Shown here one piece after another: positions 57,184 to 64,000 of a stretch of 64,000 bases of DNA (positions within the stretch are counted from its first letter, which is position 1; every line of letters begins with the position of its first letter). The notes under the pieces are model-generated. The model was not told the origin of the DNA and did no database searches. It saw only the letters and a list, made by a program, of their open reading frames with translations. The stretch spans positions 124,001-188,000 of the forward strand of contig NZ_CP045491.1 in NCBI RefSeq assembly GCF_009392895.1. Direction: 5' to 3'. Origin of the DNA: Natronorubrum aibiense (lineage in GTDB: Archaea; Halobacteriota; Halobacteria; Halobacteriales; Natrialbaceae). Made by a program: the position numbers and the translations under genes.

Positions 57184-58149
57184 GTGGTGGATCCCGTGGG
57201 TAGTGTCGTTCTCTCCCTGGATGCCGAGCTCGGCTGGGGGTTTCACGATCTCGCGGATCCACCGTCCGACCGCGTCGAGTCGGGCCGTCGTGGCTGGTCT
57301 GTGATGCTCGAGTTGCTCGAGGAGTTCGACGTCCCGGCGACGTGGGCCGTCGTCGGCCACCTCATGCTCGATTCCTGCGACGGCACTCACACTGAGCACC
57401 CGACCCCAGAGGGCTGGTTCGAACGCGAACGCGGCGAGTGGCAGGACCGTGAGGATCTGCGGTTCGGACGCGACCTCGTTACCGACCTTCTTGAATCCGA
57501 TGTCGACCACGAGTTCGCCAGTCACACGTTCTCGCACGTGCTGTTCGGCCACCCACAGACGGATCGCGAACTCGCCGCTGCTGAACTCAAGCGCAGCATC
57601 GAGGTCGCGACCGAGTGGGACTGTTCGTTCGAGTCGTTCATCTATCCGCGAAACGCCGTTGGGCACCGCGACGTCCTCGCCGAGTACGGCGTCTCCACCT
57701 ACCGTGGGTGGACGCCGAACCGTGAGGGGGCACGTGCCGTGTTCGATTCGATGGTTCGCGACCAGTCACTGCTCGTTGAACCCTATATCGACGACTACGG
57801 GCTGGTGAACGTGCCAGCGTCGCTGTTTCTGTTCGGCTTCGAGGGTCCGGCCCGGACCGTCGCGGAGTCGATTTGGGAGGACCCGATGGTCGCGCTGGCT
57901 CGCCGCGGTATCGACGAGGCTGCGGCCAACGACGGCACGTTCCACATGTGGCTCCACCCGAACAACCTGACGACCGAACGGGACGACCAGCGCATGCGGG
58001 CGATTCTCTCCTATCTCGAGCGCCGACGGGCGGAGGCCGACCTCGCCGTCGAAACGATGGCCGACGTGGCCCAGCGAGTTCGGCACTCACGCGGTGTCGA
58101 CGGCGTGTCAACACGGATCGATACGCAGGCCAAAGCGAGCTGGAACTGA
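57184..58149 (+). CDS. Polysaccharide deacetylase family (second CE4-like)
   Basis: A 321-aa NodB-fold protein. GTG at 57184 is the start (or 57187). Motif 1 is VVLSLDAELGWGFHD, with an Asp-Ala-Glu in place of the usual Asp-Asp. Motif 2 is HEFASHTFSHVLFGH, giving the HxxxH zinc ligands. The third motif region is SFIYPRNAVGHRDVLAEY. Downstream genes on the same strand (Gfo/Idh, DUF362, SDR) are close, so it is likely the first of a four-gene unit. Soluble; likely acts on a cytoplasmic or lipid-linked glycan intermediate. Confidence 0.83.
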   Translation: MVDPVGSVVLSLDAELGWGFHDLADPPSDRVESGRRGWSVMLELLEEFDVPATWAVVGHLMLDSCDGTHTEHPTPEGWFERERGEWQDREDLRFGRDLVTDLLESDVDHEFASHTFSHVLFGHPQTDRELAAAELKRSIEVATEWDCSFESFIYPRNAVGHRDVLAEYGVSTYRGWTPNREGARAVFDSMVRDQSLLVEPYIDDYGLVNVPASLFLFGFEGPARTVAESIWEDPMVALARRGIDEAAANDGTFHMWLHPNNLTTERDDQRMRAILSYLERRRAEADLAVETMADVAQRVRHSRGVDGVSTRIDTQAKASWN

Positions 58150-58252
58150 CCGCTTCCTTGCGAACGGCTTGCACGATGGCCTCGAAGGGGCGTACTACAC
58201 CTGTGGATATGAAAACGATAACAAAGCCCGCAGCGGGCCCGGTCTGGGGCAG

Positions 58253-59356
58253 ATGCCACCAACAGTTCTCGGCCGATGGACCGACTCGAGCGCGCTCTCT
58301 CTTGGCGTCCTCGGCGTCGGAAATATCGGCATGGTACACCTGAAATCGGCACTCGCGATGCCCGACGTTGACGTCGTCGCGGCTGCCGATGCGCTGCCGG
58401 CTAACCGCGACCGAGCCGAACGCGCCGGTGTGGCCCGCACGTACGACGACTATACGACGCTGCTCGACGCCGAAGACCTCGACGTGGCGGTCGTCGCTCT
58501 TCCACCGTTTCTCCACGCCGACGCCGTCGAGTGTGCCGCAGACGCTGGGGTCGACGTTTTCGTCGAGAAACCGCTCGCTCGCTCGACTGACGAGGCCGAC
58601 GAGCTGCTCGAGACGGCTCGCGAGGCGGGTATCGCTGTCGGCGTCGACCACACGCTTCGCTACCAGCCCGACATGGAAGGTGTCAAGGCCGACTACGACG
58701 ACGGCACCGTCGGGCACGTTCCCTACGCCTCGATCACGCGACTCAACGATCACCCGCTCGGTCGCCCACCCGCCGACGATGCGCCGCCGGAATGGCCGCT
58801 CGATCCCGACGCCGCCGGTGGCGGCTCGCTGATCGAACTCGGCGTTCACTGTTTCGACGTCCTCGAGTGGCTCTTCGGCGACCTCGAGGTTCGGGACGCG
58901 ACGATGGGCCAGAGCTTCGACATTCCCGCCGAAGACGCCGCGACAGTGTTGCTTCAGGCGCCGGAGACGGGAACGACGATCTCGCTCCACTGCGGGACCT
59001 ACCAGTGGGAGCAGCTTCCGGAGGTCAACACGCGCTTGCGACTCGAGGGGATCACGGGGTCGATCAGCAATCAGGACCACCTGCCCGAGAACTTCTACGC
59101 GAGCGCAGCGACGGCGGCACTCTCGAACGTCGCGAGCCGGTTCACGAACAGCGAGCCGGACGTCTTCGGACCGACGTTCTACCTGCAGGCCCACTACAAC
59201 GCGCTGGAAGATTTCTGTGACGCCATCCGGGACGGCGAGACGCCACCGGTCGACGGGGCCGACGGCCGGCGAACACTCGAACTCGCCGAGACTGCCTACG
59301 AACTCGCCCAGGAGGCCGACACTGAGTCACTCGAGATCCCGGAGGTGCTGTCGTGA
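58253..59356 (+). CDS. Gfo/Idh/MocA-family sugar oxidoreductase
   Basis: A 367-aa NAD(P)-dependent oxidoreductase. The Rossmann motif is LGVLGVGNIGMVHLKSALAM (residues ~16-35). The family EKP motif is DVFVEKPLARSTDEADELLE. The C-terminal substrate domain has GGGSLIELGVHCFDVLEWLF. Typical substrates are nucleotide-sugar or inositol derivatives. ATG 58253 is chosen; upstream frame to 58094 overlaps the deacetylase and is not homologous. It overlaps the next gene by 4 nt (GTGA). Confidence 0.87.
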   Translation: MPPTVLGRWTDSSALSLGVLGVGNIGMVHLKSALAMPDVDVVAAADALPANRDRAERAGVARTYDDYTTLLDAEDLDVAVVALPPFLHADAVECAADAGVDVFVEKPLARSTDEADELLETAREAGIAVGVDHTLRYQPDMEGVKADYDDGTVGHVPYASITRLNDHPLGRPPADDAPPEWPLDPDAAGGGSLIELGVHCFDVLEWLFGDLEVRDATMGQSFDIPAEDAATVLLQAPETGTTISLHCGTYQWEQLPEVNTRLRLEGITGSISNQDHLPENFYASAATAALSNVASRFTNSEPDVFGPTFYLQAHYNALEDFCDAIRDGETPPVDGADGRRTLELAETAYELAQEADTESLEIPEVLS

Positions 59357-60288
59357 GCGTTCACGTTGCCGCCGTCGATGCCTCCGAGCGACGAGGTGGG
59401 TGGACGACCGACATCGACCGGCGGCTGGCGATCCTCGAGTCGCCAGTTCGTGCCGTGCTCGAGCCCTACGCCGATGCACTTTCGGATGCCGACCGAATTA
59501 CACTCGTACCCGACGCTCACTACCCGTTCCATCCGTCGACGGGAATGGTCACCGATCCCGCCGTGCTCGGGACGATCGCCGCTGTGCTCGAGACACGAAC
59601 CGACGCCGACATCGCCGTCGCCGGGGCGACCGACGATCGCATCGCGTTCGACCGCGCCGCTGGCTATCTGGGCTATCCGTCTGTTCTCGAGCGGTTCGAC
59701 GCGACGCTGGTCGACCTCGCAGACGAACCCCGGCGGAATCGTGTCGTCTCGGTGCCGGACCAGCAGCTCTCGGTATCCGTCCCAGAACGACTTCTCGAGA
59801 GCGCCGTCGTCGCCGTTCCGTCGCTTCGTCCCACTCGAGACGGGCCCGTCGCCGGGGGAATGCGCACACTCGGGCGACTCGCCGCGAGTGTCGCCGACGC
59901 CGACCTGACTGCTATCGGCACGACACGGGCTATCGAGCCCGCATTCACCGTCCTGGATGCGACGACCGCCTACGGTGGTGATCCGATTGCGGCCGACACG
60001 CTGGTCGCGGGGCCGACACCGCAAGTCGACGCGATCGGTTCGTCGTTACTCGGCCGCTCGCTCGAGGACGATCCGGTGCTCAGACACACGCTCGATGCCG
60101 ACGAGCCGGCGATCACTGTCGAGAGCGCTGACGACGCCGCTGTCGATCTCGCGGCGCTTCGCCGCCGGTTGCCCGACGGCGAGTTGCCGCCGCCCGACGA
60201 CACCCATCCGGCCGTCTCGACTGCCTACCGACTGTACGCCGCGGTGGCCGGCGATGCCGTCCCGCCACAGCTGGAGCAACGCCGATGA
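59353..60288 (+). CDS. DUF362-family protein
   Basis: A 311-aa protein, GTG start at 59353 overlapping the preceding stop by 4 nt. It has DUF362-like segments: ITLVPDAHYPFHPSTGMVTD, ALSDADRIT, SAVVAVPSLRPTRDGPVAGG and LTAIGTTRAIEPAFTVLDAT. Unlike many DUF362 proteins it lacks a ferredoxin-type Cys cluster. Its own ATGA overlap with the SDR gene puts it inside a tight operon. Biochemical role unknown. Confidence 0.78.
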   Translation: MSVHVAAVDASERRGGWTTDIDRRLAILESPVRAVLEPYADALSDADRITLVPDAHYPFHPSTGMVTDPAVLGTIAAVLETRTDADIAVAGATDDRIAFDRAAGYLGYPSVLERFDATLVDLADEPRRNRVVSVPDQQLSVSVPERLLESAVVAVPSLRPTRDGPVAGGMRTLGRLAASVADADLTAIGTTRAIEPAFTVLDATTAYGGDPIAADTLVAGPTPQVDAIGSSLLGRSLEDDPVLRHTLDADEPAITVESADDAAVDLAALRRRLPDGELPPPDDTHPAVSTAYRLYAAVAGDAVPPQLEQRR

Positions 60289-61250
60289 CGGGCCAAACTG
60301 CGGCCGTCACCGGCGCGACGGGGTTTCTCGGCACGCGACTCTGTGATCTCCTGCTCGAGGCCGGGTGGGACGTTCGCGGCCTGAGCCGGCCGACGTCGGA
60401 TCGTGGCGACCTCGAGGGCGTCGATTGGCACGTCGGCGACCTGTTCGACGATGAGACGCTGCGAGCGCTGGTGGACGGCGCTGACGTTGTCTTCCACCTC
60501 GCCGGCGTTAGTCTCTGGAACGCAACTCCGGAGCAGGTCCACCGGGTCAACGTCGACGGGACCGAAAACGTCCTCGAGGCCTGTCGCGACGTCGATGCTG
60601 GACGACTCGTCTTTACTAGTACGGCCGGGACGCGCCGGCCGCCCGACGATCGACTGGTTGCGGACGAAACCGACGTCGCCGAACCCGTCGGAGCCTACCA
60701 ATCCTCGAAGGCACGGGCGGAACGGCTGGTCGATCAGTACGCCGAGACCGACGGTGAGGCCGTCACCGTCCATCCGACGTCCATCTTCGGCCCCGGCGAC
60801 GAGGCTTTTACCGCCCAGTTGCTTTCGATGGGCGTCGACCCGACGATGCCGGCCCATCTCCCCGGCGGACTGAGCATCGTCGGCGTCTCCGACGTCGTCG
60901 ACGGCATCGTCGCAGCCGCCGAACACGGTGTGAACGGCGAGCACTACCTCCTCGGCGGCGAGAACCTCACCTACAATCAGGCCGTCTCGAGGATCGCCAA
61001 CGCCGTCGACGGCTCTCCCGCTCGAATCCGCGTCCCGGCGACGGCGATCCACGCCGCCGGGCCGGTCGCCGAGGTCGCGAGTTCCGTCGCCGGTATCCGA
61101 ATGTTCCCGTTCGACCGGCAGATGGCCCAGCTCGCGACCAAGCGGCTGTTTTATTCCTCGAGCAAGGCCAGCGAGGAACTCGGCTACGACTACCGGCCGC
61201 TCGAGGCCCATCTGCCGGAGACGATGGCGTGGTACCGGTCCGAGTGCTAG
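60285..61250 (+). CDS. NAD-dependent epimerase/dehydratase (extended SDR)
   Basis: A 321-aa extended short-chain dehydrogenase. Nucleotide site AAVTGATGFLGTRLCDLLLE; catalytic YQSSKARAERLVDQYAET (YxxxK) near residues 142-146; and LVFTSTAGTRRPPDDRL ahead of it. The last third (AVSRIANAVDGSPARIRVPA) is the substrate domain. It shares the ATGA overlap with DUF362. Likely modifies a nucleotide sugar together with Gfo/Idh/MocA. Confidence 0.88.
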   Translation: MTGQTAAVTGATGFLGTRLCDLLLEAGWDVRGLSRPTSDRGDLEGVDWHVGDLFDDETLRALVDGADVVFHLAGVSLWNATPEQVHRVNVDGTENVLEACRDVDAGRLVFTSTAGTRRPPDDRLVADETDVAEPVGAYQSSKARAERLVDQYAETDGEAVTVHPTSIFGPGDEAFTAQLLSMGVDPTMPAHLPGGLSIVGVSDVVDGIVAAAEHGVNGEHYLLGGENLTYNQAVSRIANAVDGSPARIRVPATAIHAAGPVAEVASSVAGIRMFPFDRQMAQLATKRLFYSSSKASEELGYDYRPLEAHLPETMAWYRSEC

Positions 61251-61394
61251 CTGTCGGTCCGTGTTCACCCCGACGTCTAGCGAGATGGGTTCTGATCGAA
61301 ACCGTACCGCGAGGTCTCGAAACGTTCGAACGAGGGGTGTATTTCCGTCTAACTGTGCCACTCGAAAGCCGTGACACTACATGCTGATGACCCG

Positions 61395-62384
61395 TCAGTG
61401 GTGTCGCCGCGCGACCGCGTCGACGGCGGCCGTCACTCGTGGCCGAGTTCGTTTTTCCGTTCCGGCGACCTGCTCGTAGACCTCGAGCAACTGATCCGTG
61501 GTTCGGTCGATACTTACGTCACGGGCAGCCTCGCGGCCGTTCGAGCGCTCCTCGCGCTGCAGCACGTTGATCAGCCCGTCGATCAGTTCCTCGTCGGTCG
61601 TCGCGACGTGGGAGGGAGAGACCCCAGCCAGTCGCTCGCGGACGTCGCCGACGTCGAGGGCGACCACGGGCAGATTACAGGCCAGCGCCTCTTTGACCGA
61701 GTTCGGCGACCCCTCGCTGTCGGAGGTCAACAGCAGCGCGTCTGCGGCGTTCATGTAGTCGGCGACCGCGTCGTGGTCGACGCCGTGGACGACGCGGAGT
61801 TCGACCGGGCGCTCGAGCAGATTGTCGACCACCGAGACGATCCGTTTCGCTCGTGGGAGGTTCTTTACTTCGCGTTCGGGCGGGTACGGAAACAGCACCT
61901 GATAGGCGTCGCCGACGTCGTCCCAGCCGACGGCTTCGCGGGCCCGAGCCTGTGGTTTCGGCTGGAAGCGCTCTAAGTCGACGCCGTCGGGGATCACCCG
62001 GCAGTCCTGGCCCAGTTCCGAACGCATTCCTTCTGACATGACGATCACCTCGTCACACAGCGGCGCAGACGCGACGCTGATCGGCTTGACGGGACCGTGG
62101 ACGTCTGACCCCCACAGCGACAACACGACCGGCGTTTGCCGCTGTGCCAGCGCCATCGGGGCCGTCAGCCCGTAGTGGGCGTGGATCAGGTCGTACCCGT
62201 TTCCCGCCTCGCGGATGACTTTCGGGACGGTACGGAGGTAATCGGTCGGCCCCCGTGCGGTGTCGGCGCTGACCTCGCCGGCGACCGACACCGTCGAAAA
62301 CGAGACGCCGCGTTCCTCGAGGGCGGCCATCTGCTGGGTCATAAACGGCGCGTCGGCGTACGTCGTGAGCGTGAGGACGTGCAT
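61395..62384 (-). CDS. GT4-family glycosyltransferase (second)
   Basis: A 329-aa GT-B glycosyltransferase. Starts MHVLTLTTYADAPFMTQQMA. Acceptor half: LIHAHYGLTAPMALAQRQTP then VVLSLWGSDVHGPVKPI. Donor half: ALLLTSDSEGSPNSVKEALA and NLPVVALDVGDVRERLAGVS. Shorter than typical (~370 aa). Convergent with the SDR gene (144 nt) and divergent from the DUF354 gene at 62644. Confidence 0.88.
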   Translation of the reverse strand: MHVLTLTTYADAPFMTQQMAALEERGVSFSTVSVAGEVSADTARGPTDYLRTVPKVIREAGNGYDLIHAHYGLTAPMALAQRQTPVVLSLWGSDVHGPVKPISVASAPLCDEVIVMSEGMRSELGQDCRVIPDGVDLERFQPKPQARAREAVGWDDVGDAYQVLFPYPPEREVKNLPRAKRIVSVVDNLLERPVELRVVHGVDHDAVADYMNAADALLLTSDSEGSPNSVKEALACNLPVVALDVGDVRERLAGVSPSHVATTDEELIDGLINVLQREERSNGREAARDVSIDRTTDQLLEVYEQVAGTEKRTRPRVTAAVDAVARRHH

Positions 62385-62643
62385 CTCGAACTGCCGGAGA
62401 GAGGGCCCGGACCCGTTTTGTTATCTAGTCTGCAGCGTCGCTGACGGTGCAGTCAATGCCGGAATACGTACTGCAACGGTCTGCTCGCTGGTGCTCCCCA
62501 ATGTGGACTGAGACGGTCCGACGAGTTTTCTTCCCGTACACGCACATGTTCGAATCCGGCACTGTCCCGTCAGTTGCCGTATTCGGCCGCCTCGGGCCGT
62601 AGCAATACGATTACAAAGCACTGCTGGCGGCTATCCCGAGGCG

Positions 62644-63759
62644 ATGCGGATCCTCGTCTTTGCGAACACACCCGCGCACGTCCATCTGTATCGACACGCC
62701 GTCGATCGGCTCGAGGCCGCGGGCCACGACGTGCTGGTCTTGACTCGAGAGTACGCCTGTACGACGGACTTACTCGATTTCTTCGGGATGCCGTACCGGG
62801 TGTACGGCACGCACGGCACTGACAGCTATTCGAAACTCCGATTTGCCCGTGAACTCGGCGGTCAGTTCGTGACGATCGCCCGCGAAGCAGTCCGATTCGA
62901 TCCGGACGTCATCTTCGGTCGGGGACCCTACGCCGCCTACGCGGGAACGCTGACTCGAGCGCCGGTCGTCCTCGTCCTCGACGACGAGCCGGGCGATTTC
63001 AACCACACCGTCTCGCGGCCGTTCGCGGAGACGATCCTCTCGCCGGCGGTCACTCGCCGCGACCTCGGCGAGGACCACTACACGTTCGAGGGGTTCAAAG
63101 AGTGTGCGTATCTCCACCCCGACGTCTTCTCCCGCGACGAAAACGTCCGCGAGTTCCTCGGCGTCGACCCGGACGAACCCTACGTTATCGCTCGGTTCAA
63201 CGCACTCGATGCGCTTCACGACACCGACATCGAAGGCTTCAGTCCTCACCAGCGACGCGATCTGCTCGAGCGACTGAGCGAGCACGCGACCGTCTTCGTC
63301 TCGGACGAAGGCGGCGAGATGGATCTACGCGACCTCCCTGCCCGGCCGTACGATCTCCACCCTGCGTTGATCCACGATGCGATGGCCGAGGCCTCCCTGC
63401 TGGTCGCCGATACGGGCACGATGGCCACCGAAGCGGCGCTGCTTGGCACACCTGCGTTCCGCTATCGCGGGACGGACAGCCACGAGTACGGCGAGTTTCA
63501 GGAACTCGAGCGCGCGGGACTGGCCGAACAGTTCGACGAGTACGTCGACGTCCGAAAGCGCTCGCTCGAGATCCTCGCCGATGACGACGCGTCGGCTCGC
63601 TGGCAACGGCGGCGACAGGAATACATCGACGATATGATGAATTTGACCGAGTTGCTGGTTGCGGTTGCCGAAGCTCGCGGGTCGATCGACCGACTGAGCC
63701 CGGCGACACGGCAGACGGTCCAACCCGTCCGGCGGGAAACAGCGCGGCCGGAACAGTAG
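62644..63759 (+). CDS. DUF354 family protein, GT-B-like (paralogue 2)
   Basis: A 371-aa paralogue of 45856-46974. Starts MRILVFANTPAHVHLYRHAV. Shared blocks: DVIFGRGPYAAYAGTLTRAP, YTFEGFKECAYLHPDVFSRD, VFVSDEGGEMDLRDLPARPY, HPALIHDAMAEASLLVADTG and MATEAALLGTPAFRYRGTDS. The ATG at 62644 fits the family start. The two paralogues match throughout, so they probably handle different sugars of one glycan or two glycans. Confidence 0.87.
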   Translation: MRILVFANTPAHVHLYRHAVDRLEAAGHDVLVLTREYACTTDLLDFFGMPYRVYGTHGTDSYSKLRFARELGGQFVTIAREAVRFDPDVIFGRGPYAAYAGTLTRAPVVLVLDDEPGDFNHTVSRPFAETILSPAVTRRDLGEDHYTFEGFKECAYLHPDVFSRDENVREFLGVDPDEPYVIARFNALDALHDTDIEGFSPHQRRDLLERLSEHATVFVSDEGGEMDLRDLPARPYDLHPALIHDAMAEASLLVADTGTMATEAALLGTPAFRYRGTDSHEYGEFQELERAGLAEQFDEYVDVRKRSLEILADDDASARWQRRRQEYIDDMMNLTELLVAVAEARGSIDRLSPATRQTVQPVRRETARPEQ

Positions 63760-63850
63760 ATCGTAGCACGGTTTCTTTGTTCAGAACATCCCGTGTGACT
63801 CGTGTCACGTGCAGATGAAGCAATTAACGCCACGGCAATCAACATCTCCG

Positions 63851-64000
63851 TTAATTATCGTCTCGATTGCGGTTGCGTCGTGGTTGAGCCTTCCTGAATA
63901 GCGGCCTCGCAACTACCGACAACCCGATGAGTAAGATGACAAATGCGGCCCCCAGCCATGAAACTGGCAGTCCGAGGAGATATAATCCAGAGGTTCCGAT
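63851..64000 (-). CDS. C-terminus of a membrane protein, possibly a flippase (start beyond window)
   Basis: Fifty codons read in from the right edge to TAA at 63851-63853. They encode the segments GLYLLGLPVSWLGAAFVILL and GLSVVARPLFRK, a hydrophobic helix followed by a basic tail, as at the C-terminus of polysaccharide flippases or other transporters. The gene continues outside. A second flippase in the locus would be consistent with two glycans. Confidence 0.6.
   Translation of the reverse strand: MGTSGLYLLGLPVSWLGAAFVILLIGLSVVARPLFRKAQPRRNRNRDDN

Noticed and set aside
57638-59194. 518-codon open frame on the minus strand
   Set aside because: Spans two real genes in antisense and has Arg/Gly-rich shadow composition.

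Overview
The window comes from an extremely halophilic archaeon (class Halobacteria; the overall look fits Natrialbales, but I cannot name a genus). Supporting signs are high GC, strongly acidic proteins, an archaeal TFB, an Lrp/AsnC regulator, an archaeal Lhr-type helicase, Tat-dependent secretion, a PGF-CTERM surface protein and TATA boxes about 28-30 nt from start codons (leaderless genes).

Layout. 1-7342: a partial exported protein, an lrp-like regulator, then a biotin-carboxylase gene (accC, +) convergent with pxpB-pxpC-BCCP-pxpA (-), a 5-oxoprolinase / split urea-carboxylase-like set. The 5' part of accC with its promoter and operator-like palindromes is present three times in alternating orientation (three 559-bp arms). 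7343-8144: debris of a small inverted-repeat element and an IS200/IS605 (IS1341) TnpB 3' end. 8145-17335: housekeeping and signalling genes: a membrane protein with a 42-bp tandem repeat, an Lhr helicase, a PAS/GAF histidine kinase, phosphatidylserine decarboxylase, a 58-aa protein, TFB, and a DUF7344 gene cut by one in-frame stop.

17725-64000 is a surface-polysaccharide / glycoconjugate locus of at least 46 kb that runs off the right edge. It holds three Tat-exported beta-helix proteins plus a stand-alone copy of their C-terminal module (all four with the same BRE/TATA box about 28-30 nt before ATG), two GT-C-like membrane proteins, DUF1616, two GT4 glycosyltransferases, two DUF354 proteins, three alkaline-phosphatase-superfamily phosphodiesterases, three GNAT/FemAB-type acyltransferases, an ATP-grasp ligase, a QueC-like PP-loop enzyme, an asparagine-synthetase-like enzyme without the glutaminase cysteine, two polysaccharide deacetylases, UDP-GlcNAc 2-epimerase, a Gfo/Idh-DUF362-SDR operon, a Wzx-type flippase and the C-terminus of a second membrane protein that may also be a flippase.

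Read together, the locus could make nucleotide sugars (WecB, Gfo/Idh, SDR), assemble a lipid-linked or secreted glycan (GT4, DUF354, GT-C), flip it, and modify it by deacetylation, phosphodiester chemistry and amide/aminoacyl transfer. The last point is inference from enzyme classes: peptidoglycan-type FemAB, ATP-grasp and amidotransferase-like enzymes sit together in an organism expected to lack peptidoglycan. Four copies of an ~82-bp palindromic MITE-like element are scattered in the window, three inside this locus.
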